Part shown: positions 35,576 to 47,060 of the stretch, in pieces
Layout: each line of letters opens with the position of its first letter
Position numbering within the stretch: the stretch's first letter is position 1
From: Artocarpus heterophyllus
Lineage: Eukaryota; Streptophyta; Magnoliopsida; Rosales; Moraceae
Reading direction: 5' to 3'
Length of the DNA stretch: 64,000 bases
Assembly: GCA_025403435.1 (NCBI GenBank)
Contig: CM046330.1
Span: 18,622,239 to 18,686,238 of the forward strand
The notes under the pieces: model-generated
What the model saw: the letters and a program-made list of their open reading frames with translations, nothing else
Told to the model about the DNA's origin: nothing
The model's database searches: none
Position numbers and translations under genes: made by a program

Positions 35576-36380
35576 AAATTATGTTTTTGAAATTGTAAAT
35601 TTATGAATATGTGTAATTTGTGAAATAGTGTAATTGAAGTTGTAAATTTGTGAATATGTGTAATATGTGAAATTGTGTAGTTAAAATTGTAAACTTGTGA
35701 ATATGTCAAGATTTGAATACGTGAAATTATGTCAATATATGAAATTGGGAACTTGAAATTGTAAACTTGTGAATATGCGAATATGTCAATATGTGTAATA
35801 TGTGAAATTGAGTAATTGAAATTGTAAATTTGTGAACACATGTAATATGTGAGGTTATGTAAATATGTGTAATATGTAAAATTATGTGAATATGTGCAAT
35901 TTGTGAAATTATATATGTAATTGAAATTGTTAATTTGTAAATATGTGTAATATGTGAAATTATATGAATATGTAAAAATGTGTAGTTGAAATTGTAAACT
36001 TGTGAATATGTCAAGATTTGAATACATGAAATTATGTTAATATATGAAATTAGAAACTTGAAATTGTGAACTTGTGAACATGTGAAGATGTGAATTTGTG
36101 CAATTATGTGAATATGTCAATATGTGTAATATGTGAAATTGTGTAATTGAAATTCTAAATTTGTGAATATGTGTAATATGTAAAATTATGTGAATATGTG
36201 CAATTTGTGAAATTATATATGTAATTGGTTATGTAAATATGTGAATATGTGTAAGGAGTGAAATTATATGAACATGTGAAATTGTGTAATTGAAGATGTA
36301 TGAAGTGGAATATGTGAAGATGTGAATATGTGTAATTTGTGATTTAATATTACTATGTATGTGTTAGTTTCTGCTTACTT
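35576..36380 (+). repeat. Degenerate AT-rich tandem array within a probable 5'-UTR intron
   Basis: About 800 bp are made of variants of GAAATTGTAAATTTGTGAAT and ATGTGTAATATGTGAAATTA in changing order, with some longer blocks (near 35640-35710 and 35985-36060) nearly repeated. A splice acceptor TTTGTACAG at 36380-36388 and an ATG at 36393 follow directly. Minus-strand ORFs rich in Y, T, H and N are artefacts of this composition. Confidence 0.75.
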
Positions 36381-36392
36381 TGTACAGGTACA

Positions 36393-37990
36393 ATGTCTCC
36401 CGAGATCGATAGTGACCAGTATGAGGAGGAGTACGAAGACTGCACTCCATCTTCATCACAATATAGCTAGGGAAACCAACGTAGTAAGCCACGAAGGCAA
36501 ACCGAATTTGAACCTAAGGTAGACTTTGAGTGAAGGGCTACATTAATGAAAAAAATTCATCGAATAAGAAAGAAAGGGTTAAGAATTGAAGTGACTTTTG
36601 ATTCAAAAGGCCAATCAGAAGGCCCACCCGACCATGAATTAAGCACTTGGATCAGAGTCCTCAGTCTAGAGCATGTTCCAATATGGACAAAAGATTGGAG
36701 GTCTAAGGATTTGGATAAAGTAAAAGATGTGATTTGGAGAGAGATATACTAAGCTTTTACAGTCGAGGATTGGTATAGGAAAAGGGCTTTGAAGATTTGT
36801 GGCGAATTAGCAAAGGGGTTCAGATCCAACCTCTACGTTACCTTCGTACAGCCATACCTTTCCATTCAAGAGGAGGATGAACATGTATATAAACGGCCTC
36901 CTACGGTAGTACACTACTACCCCTCCCTAAACGATGACGATTGGGAAGCTTTTGTGAGGTATCGACGTTCCATGAAATTCCAACTGCTATCATCAAACGC
37001 AAGAATAATAAGAGCAAAAAATGAATACTGCTCTATAGTTGTACGAGTCTGATATAGAGAGTCAAGCAATCCTTGGTACACTAATATTTTACTCATATTA
37101 CATATATCAATTATTCTATCATTACATGTTACTAACATAGCGTAACACGGTTTGCAAAGACGGGCGTGCTACCAACACAAGAGGAGTTGTGGGTAAAATC
37201 ACATCAAGGTCCCGATAGCCAGTTTAAAAATCCAAAAATAGCAGAAATTAGGAGCTTGATTGTAAGTTTACTGAACATGAACAATTAATTTGTAATTTAA
37301 TACCAGATTAAGGATTGCTTGAATAACATGGTTGTGTTGTTGTTTTATAGGATGAATACACAACACAATAATGTCAAGGGAGCTTCCAATCGGTCGATAA
37401 TGATGACATTTTGACGAGGCCACTAGGGAAACTAGAACATTCAGGACATGCTCGCGGTCAATCGAAGTATATGAAGCAGTCTCAATACTTCGACCTTCAA
37501 TCAGGTACTTCAAAATTGAATTCCCAAGTGTCAAAGATACAGATGGAGATTGCAGAACTGCGGGATCTTGTGACCAAGCTCGGTTCCCAAGGACGTGCCA
37601 AGTCGACGAATGATAACATTTCACAACACAACAGCTTCAAAGCTAGTTGTAACCCTACCAATAATGTAGTAGAAGCTCCAAAAGTCCAATTGTCACCTCC
37701 TCGTCAAGAGCCTGAACAATGTAGGCTCTTTGTTGAGGATAGAGTTAATGGTGGGTGTGCACTTGTTGCGCTTGGGAAGGTGTGGATGGAGAGTCTTCCA
37801 ACTGATACAGTTCATGGATGACTACTAGGGGAAGAGAGGTACACGTTAGCATCACTACTATCAGAGTTAGAACAGCTGAATTGCCTGTTCCAACACTTGA
37901 AGCAACAACTATAGGTGAAGCAGCCAGAAGCTTCGTCGCATGGCCAAAGAAGTTAGTTGAAGTCATCGCATTGACAAAGACGAGTTGAGC
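36393..37990 (+). pseudogene. Second CACTA gene, Transposase_24 (TNPA-like) part
   Basis: Start MSPEIDSDQYEEEYEDCTPS at 36393 (acidic N-terminus). Then come MKKIHRIRKKGLRIEVTFD near 36546, WIRVLSLEHVPIWTKDW near 36645, and VHYYPSLNDDDWEAFVRYRR near 36912. RAKNEYCSIVV ends the first exon-like stretch near 37050. After an intron-like gap, TGVLPTQEELWVKSHQGPDS (37160-37220) and, past another acceptor at 37350, a coiled-coil segment QVSKIQMEIAELRDLVTKLG follow. Then CRLFVEDRVNGGCALVALGK near 37720, and in a shifted frame TAELPVPTLE..EAARSFVAWPKKLV near 37870-37960. This is the domain order of plant En/Spm Transposase_24 proteins, thought to bind subterminal repeats as maize TNPA does. Several stops and one frameshift. 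Confidence 0.8.
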
Positions 37991-38079
37991 GCCTAGCCAT
38001 GTTCCACAAGATCTAAGCTGAAAGAAACGGCAAAAAAAGAAAAGCTCTACAAAAGCAAGAGAATCACAACCTGAGGTAG

Positions 38080-38997
38080 AACAAGAACAAGAACAAACTG
38101 TTGCTAATGAGCAACTGCCTGCATTTGACTTCGCTTCAATACCTCAAGAATTTATGTAGTTGGCTCTATACGCACATTCTTTCATGCACGATGGTTCAAC
38201 GATTTAGTGCCCAATACCGGTAAATGTCACTGCCAATAAATTGCCTATCTCTGTGGGGTATGAAGATGTTTACTACTTCATCAACTTTGATAAAATTAGG
38301 GCAAACTATATCCTGGTATACCTCAGGTAATAACTCCATCCTTATTTCATTTTTTAAAAATATAGGTAGAGTTGTAAGGTGCTTTCAAATAATTGACTAT
38401 ATTGTTTTTTATTGTAGTTTATTGGCAGAATATTGTGAACTTTAGGGCTTGGCACAAAATTTTGGCTTCATATCTTCGGCTATTGTTTCAAGTGTAGCAA
38501 GAGACCTGGAGAGTGATCGTAGAGAACGTGCCACATCACTCCTCCACCTATTAGCTCAAGTATCGAGGGGAAATTATTCTTCCTACCATACAATGTTGGA
38601 GAATATTGGATGTTGGGACTTATTTTGCCATGGGAGGACCCAATATATTGGTTTGACCCCCTCAGACACCCACCACGTGAGGACTTCGTATCAGTCATGA
38701 GATTTTAAGTATTAATATTCTCTTATAAAATTAGCTGCCTTTAGTCCCATATAATTGTCTCGTCTATTAATTCATTTAAACATGACACATTGTTAGGGCG
38801 CTTAATGATTGGAAGCTTCAAGCAGAAAGCGCTGTCACAAACCGACCGAATGGAACGCTATATTCTAAACATAAGTGTCCAAGACCACAAGAAAACATAG
38901 AATGTGGTTTTTTTATTCTACGTTTCATGCGGGATATAATTACAAGTAGTATACAAGCCTTAGGAAAAAAAGATTTTTTTACATATGGATATACATG
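38080..38997 (+). pseudogene. Second CACTA gene, C48 (Ulp1-like) cysteine-protease part
   Basis: Following an acidic/Q-rich linker (EQEQEQTVANEQLPAFDFA near 38085), ISVGYEDVYYFINFD near 38250 and IRANYILVYLR precede a clean intron (donor after 38328, acceptor TTGTAG before about 38419). Then come LAEYCELxGLAQNFGFI near 38424, FFLPYNVGEYWMLGLILPW at 38577-38630 and WFDPLRHPPRED. The last exon (38797-38990) has LNDWKLQAESA and PQENIECGFFILRFMRDII. Ulp1-type peptidases use His, Asp, Gln and Cys: the Cys (ECG), Gln and Asp (FDPL) positions are present, but the His of the usual HW pair is Tyr (YW). The frame changes inside exon 38419-38700. Ulp1-like domains attached to transposon proteins are common in plants; their function is unclear. 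Confidence 0.75.
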
Positions 38998-39239
38998 AAG
39001 TTAGATTAGAGTTGGTACAATTTGTAAATAGGTATGTGCTCTTTAGATAGATAGACAGAGATAGTAGATAAACAATTGCTCAAAATAGCTCAAATGTAAA
39101 TGATCTTGTAAACGCCTTGTAATTTCAATATACACCAATTTTTGTATGCAATTAGGGCCTTGCTGTAATAGATAACACATGTGAGTAGCCATCTCGTAGG
39201 AAATCAAAAATTTTTGGAGATTTCTTTTTAGGCGAATAC

Positions 39240-39575
39240 CAATTTTCCACGACGATTACTTGAAAAACCATTGTGGAAACCCTTGTTCCATGACGGATTT
39301 TCAAATAACCATCGTGAAACACAAGTTCCATGACAGTTATTTGAAAAACCAACGCGGGACAAGGGTTTTCACGATAGTTTTTCAAGTAACCATCGTGGAA
39401 ACCTTCTTTTTCACGATGGTTTTTCAAATAACCGTCATGGAAAACTACTCCACACAACCCCTTACCGCGTCATTTTTTCTATTACATGACAATAAAAAAT
39501 CGTCGTGAAAACTCCACGTTGTACCACGACTGAATGAAATTTTTCCACGACGGTTATAAACCATTGTGGAATCCA
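39240..39575. repeat. 3' subterminal hairpin repeats of the CACTA element
   Basis: At least five palindromic or half-palindromic copies of CCACGA(C/T)GGTTNTTCAA with AACCATCGTGGAAA lie here, together with TTCCATGACGG variants. They end about 12 bases before the right terminus. The loop differs from the 5' cluster. Confidence 0.8.
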
Positions 39576-39591
39576 CAATTTGTAGTAATAT

Positions 39592-40430
39592 ATGATATTT
39601 ACTTTACCCGATTTTAGGTAATCTGATTCCCACCCAATAAGGTAATATTTAAATTCAAAGAAATTTCAAGACCATGGAAATCTCGCCTTCCCTTCCTTGA
39701 TGATGATGATGATGAGATTGATTATACTTATATTATTATTAAATTATTATTTTTATTAATAAAAAATATGTTATTATAATTAAATAACATTATTTATTCT
39801 AACTATTACAAAAATTATAATAATAATATTATAGTGTAAGTTTGATATTAATATTAAATAAAAGTATTATAATTAAATAACAATATTATAACATTATTAT
39901 TTCATATCAGGATTAATATTAAATAATAATAGTAAATTATAAAATAATCATGATTATTGTTATTATTAAGAATAATGATAAAAAATAAAAATAATACTAT
40001 TGTTAATAGTAATATTAATAATAATATTCATATTCATATTCATATTAAATAATAATATTTAGTATTATTAATCTTAATATTACATTATTGTTGACGAGGA
40101 CGACAACATCAGTATATGATAATAATGTTACTATTATATTTTTTAGATTTTGTTGAAAAGGTATTTTTTGTATGTTTTTAAATTATTTTTCATGATATTT
40201 GAAAAATAATAAGGTATTAAAATTATAATAATTTGACAATTGAAATTTACTAGTTTATAAAAAGAAACGACATCATTGTGCACAAACAAACACATGCAAA
40301 TAATATTCTTAGGAATTTGGGAAAAGTTTCTTGTATATAACCAAATATGTCAATGCATGTGTTTTGAGAATTATATTTCTTTCGATCACTTTCTCAGTAA
40401 TATAATTCCTATCAAATATTGCATACCAAA
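39592..40430. other. Low-complexity AT stretch between CACTA and Tekay elements
   Basis: Bases 39690-40140 are dominated by TTATTA/AATAAT words with few G or C. No gene is visible. Confidence 0.6.
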
Positions 40431-43400
40431 TGTAACGCCTCCTTACGGACGTCATAAATGTCGTTACATTCATTCTTGTTACTATTATTTAAAGTAAACT
40501 ATTTGATTGAAACATAATTTGGAAAACATACCCAAGATCTATGCATATACATTTTATATATATATATATATATAATAAAGTACTTGATTATAAGCATTCT
40601 TTAAATAGTTTATCAATACCAATGTAAGTTGAATAAACTATTAAAACATCTTTGAAATCTACATACACAGTTCGACGGGCCGAACTTGTGACCTCAGCAA
40701 GCCGAACTCGACAGGCAGTCTGAAATTTAACCATCGACAGGCCACCGAGGCTCTACAAAATAGGGTTTCAAAATCAATAAGATCGACAGGCTGATACAAG
40801 GCAACCGACAGGCCGATTATTTCTTCAACAGTCCGACTAGTAATGGTCGGCAGACTGAACTATAAAAAAAAAGAAAAAAATTACTTAAAACAAGTTCCAA
40901 TATCTCAAGGTGCGGAAAATAAATATACTCAGAAATAAAAAAAATAAAAATAAAAATAAAAACATAGTTCAAATTTTTTTTAAAAAAAAATAACTTCTTC
41001 CTTAGCGTCTTCCGTTTGCAATCCATCGTTCATGGTTCACACGCCCGTCTTAGTCCTCCACCTATTCTATAGCTTTCTTACCCTTACCTGCAACATGATA
41101 TAAAACTGAATAAGTAAAGCTTAGTAAGTACATTTCATATCTCACAAAATTAAAACATTTTATGAACAACTTCACCGTAATCATCATCATAATAGTGCAC
41201 TAAGCACAAGTTCATATAAAACATATCTTTCATTATATTATCCATATTAAAACTTTGTTCATTTTATCTTAAGGGCATAAGTGTTGCACCATTATTCTCA
41301 TTGTATGCGCGCTGTCATGAGAGGAGAGGGGTAGTTAATACCAAACCAAACATGACATCATAAACATAAACATAACATAATATGGGGTGTGCAACACTTA
41401 TTTAGGTGATACATATATACATATATATATACTTGTATACTTTGAAATACATCATCATCAAAACATGCATAAACTTCATATACATCAAACTTTCATATGA
41501 AACATCATATGTAATCATCATGGAATTTATCATAAAACTATAACATAGATTTCAACTTTTTATAAACTTCATCATATTGCAGGTGAGAATATACTTACAT
41601 GTTTATCTCACTCAACCTTAATTTGTAAGTGACATCGTCGCGGTCTTGATATGCTCACTTCTTAGTGTGTTCATGTCACACAGTCTTTTAAGAATGAAAA
41701 TAACATTCAAAAAATCATCCATTGCCATAGTACATATACAACTCTCATTCAAGAATTACATGAACACAATTTTCTACCTGACCTTTATGTATTCATAGCT
41801 CAATAACTTAAAAAGTCATACACAATTTGAGCACCACACTAGGCAGGGACAAAGTTAACATAATAACATAATATCATGATTTTTCATTGGCCATAAAATT
41901 TTCATTTGACAATTTAAATAAGTTGCATACCATAAAATACCAAAACTGCCAGCAATAGCAAAACAATGAGCAATCCTAACTTACCTTCATATAATAAATT
42001 ATCTATAACCTAAAATAATTTCATAAAAATACTAAATATATTAGACACTTAAAATTACAACATAGCCAAAAATCACCTTTAAATAAATTCAATTCAATCC
42101 ACAATGTGTGTTTGAATTCAGAGACAAAAACAACTTTAAACAATTCAGGCAGTGAGTTACATGCAATCATCATTCTCAAACAATTAAAATAAATTTATTT
42201 AGACCTTAAAATTCATATGGCAACTTATTAACATATAATTACAGAAGCACAAAAAGTTTCATCACCAAATAAATTCATTTAGTCATACAAAAACTTCACC
42301 AAATAATAGTCCCTCAATTCATTGATAAAACAGTCTAAAAAACCTAATCTTAATGAAAATTCCATAACACATAAAATATTCATCAAATCATCACCAAACT
42401 TTTCAGCCCATAACTTAACATATACATGAACATATTTGTAAAATTTCGTGGGAAATAACCTTCATTTGCATCATGAACAAAATCTATATTTTTGTGCAAC
42501 ACAACCAATCAGCAACAATTTTCTGTGAGTGGTAGAGAGAAGAAAATTCATATCTTAATGTAGAAAAATCAAAATAACATGAAATTTGGAGGAACATCAC
42601 ATAACACATATATGAACATCATATTAAAATTTCAGAGCAAAATAAAATTCCTAGACATAGTTATGGCAGTCGGATTAAGGAGAGAGATACATTTCAGAAA
42701 TACCAAGAATGAGTTCTTACCTTGAAACAAATTCTTCTCAAGCTTCCTTGGATTCACCCAAAAAAATTTCAATATTTCTTTTCATTATTTTCATAAAATA
42801 ATGGAAAAAAGAAGGAGAATTGTACATGGTGAAGAGGAAAAGAAAATGTCTGAGAAAGAAGAGAGGGAGAACGATGCATGATATAGGAAGAGAAAGATTT
42901 TTTTTTTTTTTTTTGTTATTGGAAAATTGTTGTTATTTAGGTCAATTTCGCTCTCTATATTTGCAGTAGGGAAATAAAAGAAAACACTGCTTTCATGTGG
43001 ATTAAGGGAGACAATTAAGGAAAGGTCAACTTGACTTATTCTACTTACCCAATTTGAATTGTGAAAAGTAGGAAACCTTATCAAATAATTCAAATCATCA
43101 TACAAGTTAAACCCTTTATTACCTAAAATAAGGAATCAAACCAAAAATATGCTAATCACTCAAAATATAATCATCCAATTATATCCAATCACATAATCAT
43201 CCTTGTCACAAATTTTGGAGAGTTTTCTGCTGACTGCTTGTCAGCAATCTTTGGCTTGCCGACTGCTCGGTTTGGCCTGTCGAAAGCATGAAGTCCGACC
43301 TGCTGATGAAATTCCATCGGCCTGCCGTTTCGTGAGGGATAATTCGGCCTGCCAAACTTGAGGGTTCGGCCTACTGATCTGCCATATCAAATGTTAATTT

Positions 43401-43598
43401 ATTATAATAAAATTAATACTAAACACACAACGTAAATGACATTAACACTTGAGCACATCAATTCCACGTGGCTGTCACCTATCATATTACTTAAAATAAA
43501 ATAGTTAGTAACATTATATCTTATATCAATACGAAAATTACTTAACATTGCTACTTATTTAACCTAATCTATTGCATGAAGGTCTGGCAGGTGTTACA
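40431..43598 (-). repeat. 3' LTR of the Tekay/Del element
   Basis: TGTAACGCC...GGTGTTACA. It contains a GGCAGGCCGA-type cluster at 40672-40868 and the inverted cluster at 43245-43385, an (AT)n run near 40556, and long T or A runs near 42900. It has no gene. Confidence 0.93.
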
Positions 43599-43613
43599 AT
43601 TCTCCCCACCTTA
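43599..43613 (-). other. Polypurine tract
   Basis: On the minus strand AAGGTGGGGAGAAT directly precedes the TGTAACACC start of the 3' LTR. This is the expected priming site for plus-strand DNA synthesis. Confidence 0.8.
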
Positions 43614-43634
43614 TAAGAGTTTCGTCCTCGAAAC

Positions 43635-43825
43635 TCAGAATAATTTCGGATACTTTGTTCTCATGTCATCTTCACGTTCCCATGTAGCGTCTTCCACTTG
43701 GTGATTTCGCCATAAAACCTTGACCAATGGAATTTCTTTACTCCTTAAGGTCTTGGTTTTTCAATGTAGAATCTCCACTGGCTTTTCTTCATAACTTAAG
43801 TCATCTCGTATCTCGATTACTTATG
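43635..43825 (-). pseudogene. Chromodomain at the C-terminus of Tekay integrase
   Basis: Read on the minus strand: HVIEP, stop, VIEIRDDLSYEEKPVEILH, stop, KTKTLRSKEIPLVKVLW, RNHQVEDATWEREDDM, RTKYPKLF, stop at 43635-43637. The LVKVLW and EATWE-type blocks are the core of the chromovirus chromodomain, which in active elements directs integration to heterochromatin. Two in-frame stops cut it off from integrase. Confidence 0.88.
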
Positions 43826-45300
43826 GCTCAATCACGTGCGTAGGGTCTGGGAAATTTTTCTTAAGCTTCAAAATGTGGAACACATCGTGCATTGTTGACA
43901 TTTCTGATGGCAGTCTCAACTGATAAGCTACTTTGCCTATCCGTTTCACAATTTCACAAGGTCTGATAAACCTCGGGTTCAACTTGCCTTTCTTTCTAAA
44001 CCTCATGACTCCTTTCATTGGTGCAACGTTCAAGAATACTGAGTCGCCTACTGCGAATTCTAAGGGTCTTCTTCTTTTATCAGCATAACTTTTCTGTCGG
44101 CTTTGAGTGGTCTCTATTCTTCTCCTTATCAATTTTATCATCTCAGAGGTTTCATTAACAAAATTGGTCTTTATATCGTCAATACTTTCCATCAACTTCT
44201 TTTCACCAGCTTTATGCCAACATATAGGTGACCTACATTGTCGCCCATATAGGGCTTCATAGGGTGCCATTCCAATCATCACCTGGTAGTTGTTGTTGTA
44301 AGCGAATTCCGCTAATGGTAACACTTTACACCGGCTGGTCTTGAAGTTTAGAGTACAGGCCCGAAGCATATCCTCTAAGATCAAATTTGTCCTCTCCGTT
44401 TGGCCCTCTGTCTAAGGGTGAAAAGCTGTACTGAAATGTAACTTGATCACCATTGTAGCCTGTACACTTTTCCAGAACTTAGATGTGAACCTGCCATCAC
44501 GGTCAGAGATGATAGACTTAGGAATTCCATGAAGTCGCATGATCTCCTTGACATAGAGTTCCGCTAACCGCACCATAGAGTAAGTGATCTTGATAGGAGT
44601 GAAATGTATCGTCTTCGCAATAGGTCGACAACCACCCAAATAGCATCATAACCATTCATAGTCCTTGGCAACCCGATAATGGAATCCATTGCAATATCCT
44701 CCCATTTCGATTTCAGAATCTGGATTCACTGTAACTCACCACCAGGCCTCTGGTGCTCAGTTTTAACTTACTAACATGTCAAGCATTTCTTTACGTACAT
44801 GGCAACATCGGGTTTCATTCCAAACCACCAAAAGTTATCCCTTAGATCGTTGTACATCTTTGTTGCACCTGGATGAATTGAATGAGGAGTATCATGTATT
44901 TCCGCTAAGATTGTTTCCCTTAAACTGTCAACATTGGGAACACATAAGTTGTCTTTGAGATACAGAGTTCCATCATCAGCAATTCGAAACTCTTCACATT
45001 TCCCTTCCTTCATTTCCTGCTTAATCCATGCGAGGCTTACATCTTCATCTTGCTTACTCCGAATCTCACCATGTAGTGTTGGAGCAAGAGTGAGTGCTGA
45101 TAGCTGGCCTGTTACAAGTTCCAAACCGAAGTCCAAAATTTCTTTCCTTAAGGGTTGAGACATTGCTTGTAATGAAATCAACGTGGCAGTAGCCTTTCTA
45201 CTTAGTGCGTCAACCACTCAGTTAGCCTTTCCATGATGATAAAGGATTTTACAAACGTAATCCTTCACCAACTCTAGCCATCTTCGCTGTCTCATGTTCA
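43826..45300 (-). pseudogene. Tekay/Del integrase
   Basis: Minus strand. The zinc-binding HHCC region lies at 45217-44771 (LSRKA, then DTPHSIHPGATKMYNDLRDN and KKCLTC). The catalytic core follows: WEDIAMDSI..LPRTMNGYDAIW near 44700-44640, then ISDRDGRF..KFWKSVQ (second Asp) near 44510-44460 and TAFHP near 44415. The third part, LPLAEFAYNNNYQ..APYEALYGRQCRSP, covers 44320-44220, where the catalytic Glu falls in the segment just before. The C-terminal GPY/F-like block GDSVFLNVAPMKGVMRF..GKLNPRFIRPCEIV lies at 44055-43940. Stops occur near 44770, 44640 and 44400. Integrase joins the cDNA to host DNA. Confidence 0.9.
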
Positions 45301-46400
45301 GGTCCTTCTGAGTAAAGAATTACTTTAAACTTTGATGATCAGTGAAGATTTTGCATTGGACCCTATACAAGTAATGTCTCCATATCTTCAGGGCAAAAAC
45401 AACACTCGAGGTCATGAATAGGATAGTTTTTCTCATAATCCTTTAGTTTTCTAGATGCGTAAGCGATCACTCTATCATTCTGCATCAAAACAGCACCTAG
45501 GCCCATCTTAGAAGCATCACAGTAGATTACAAATTCATTGTTTCCTTCAAGAATGGCCAATATTGGAGCTATAGTTAACCTCTTCTTTAATTCTTGGAAA
45601 CTCTTCTCGCATACATCTGTCCATTCAAATTTCTTTCCCATGCGAGTTAGATTTATGAGTGGTGCTGCTATCTTGGAGAAGACTTCTATGAATCTCTGAT
45701 AATAACTAGCTAGGCCCAAGAAGCTCCTTATCTCACTTGCATGCGTCAGTTGATTCCAATTGAGAACAGCCTCTACCTTAGCAGGATATACCATTATCCC
45801 TTCTTTTGATACTACATGCCCCAAGAAAGACACTCTGTTGAGCCATAACTCACACTTGGAGAATTTTGCATATAGCTTATGTTTCCTTAATGTCTTCAGC
45901 ATGATACTTAGATGCTCTGCATGTTCTTCATAATTCTTGGAAAAAACAAGAATATCATCGATAAACACAACAACAAATTTATCGAGGAAATTCTTGAATA
46001 CTCAATGCATTAGGTCCATGAAGGCTGTAGGTGCATTTGTTAGACCAAAAGGCATAACCATAAATTCATAGTCACCATACCTTGATCCAAAGGCTATTTT
46101 TGGAATATCTCCTTCTTTAATCTTCAACTGGTGATATCCCAACCGCAGATCAATCTTTAAGAACACAGATGCACCTTTTAGTTGATCAAACAAATCATCG
46201 ATTCGAGGCAACAAGTACTTGTTCTTGATCGTCACCTTGTTCAATTCTCTATAGTCGTTGCAAAGTCTCATAGATCCATCCTTCTTCTTTACAAATAGAA
46301 TTGGGGCTCCCCATGGTGAGTGACTAGGCCTAATGAAGCCTTTGTCGAGTAGTTCCTTTAATTGCGTATGAAGCTCCCTCAACTCTACTGGGGTCATTCT
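45301..46400 (-). pseudogene. Tekay/Del reverse transcriptase and RNase H
   Basis: Minus strand. RT from 46397: [85 protein letters not shown]. One stop near 46001 precedes the catalytic box [15 protein letters not shown] at about 45968-45924. Thumb/connection: [26 protein letters not shown]. RNase [21 protein letters not shown] near 45535-45478, [21 protein letters not shown]. Both long stretches are open, so this is one of the better preserved pieces of the element; the RNase H end runs into a frame loss near 45363. Confidence 0.92.
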
Positions 46401-46639
46401 GTAAGGTGCCTTTGAAATCAGGTCGGTGGTTGGAGCAAGCTTGATTTCAAATTCAACTTCTCTACAGGTGGTAAACTTGACAGATCTTCTGGAAACACCT
46501 TTGAAAATTCTTGTACTACTGCCACATCCTCAATTCTTGTCTTTTCTTCTCGTCTTTTGTCTACAAGGTTTGCCAAGTAACCCATACAGCCACTTGCTAA
46601 CAACTTCCTTACTTTCATGGCTGACAAAAATATACTTGG

Positions 46640-47060
46640 TTTCTTTTTAGACTCACATACACGAACTTTTGTTCACCTTTTGGATGGAAGATCACTTTTC
46701 ATTTTCGGCATTCAATGGTAGCATTGTACTTGCTTAGAAAATCCATCCTAAAAATCATGTCGTAATCGTACATATCGATCACAATAAGGTCGACGAAAAG
46801 TTCCTTTTCAAAAATCCATAGATGAATAGTATGCATACAATGCGTAGATATCATCACTTCCCTAGAGGGTAGTGTTGTAGTGAATCCCTATCTTATTGGT
46901 TCTAAATGTATCCCTAACTTCTTAGCAAAGGATGATGATACAAAAGAGTGTGTGGCACCCGTATCAAAGAGAACATGTGCACTAATAGAGAGACTTGAAA
47001 TTTGACCTGTGACCACATTAGAGGCTTCAGTAGCCACTTATTCCTTCGTCTTGGCATAGA
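46640..47060 (-). pseudogene. Tekay/Del aspartic protease
   Basis: Minus strand. HVLFDTGATHSFVSSSFAKK has the DTGA active site at 46954-46965; EVMISTHCMHTIHLW and DLIVIDMYDYDMIFRMDFLS then YNATIECRK follow. It cleaves the polyprotein in active elements. An in-frame stop lies after the EPIR block. A linker to RT (46418-46627) reads KLLASGCMGYLANLVD and [13 protein letters not shown]. Confidence 0.88.

Larger units (their letters stand above)
30858..39587 (+). mobile_element. CACTA (En/Spm) transposon with two genes, about 8.7 kb
   Basis: The left end is CACTACAAGAAAT. The right end reads ATTTGTAGTA, an inverted CACTA terminus whose final G has changed to A. TAT precedes the left end; TAT also occurs at 39589-39591, but not flush with the right terminus. 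Inside lie 5' subterminal hairpin repeats, a TNP2-type transposase gene, an internal hairpin cluster, a second gene with Transposase_24-like and C48-protease-like parts, and 3' subterminal repeats. Both genes are plus-strand, and both are preceded by a leader with a probable 5'-UTR intron. Stops and frameshifts make it non-autonomous now. Confidence 0.88.

Noticed and set aside
35169..35606. 145-codon proline/serine-rich ORF and the antisense G/R/E-rich ORF
   Set aside because: Both arise from the CT- and C-rich leader of the second CACTA gene; no domain and no start context.
35569..36027. 152-codon minus-strand ORF rich in Y, T, H, N and I
   Set aside because: It is the translation of the AT-rich tandem array, where stop codons are rare by composition.
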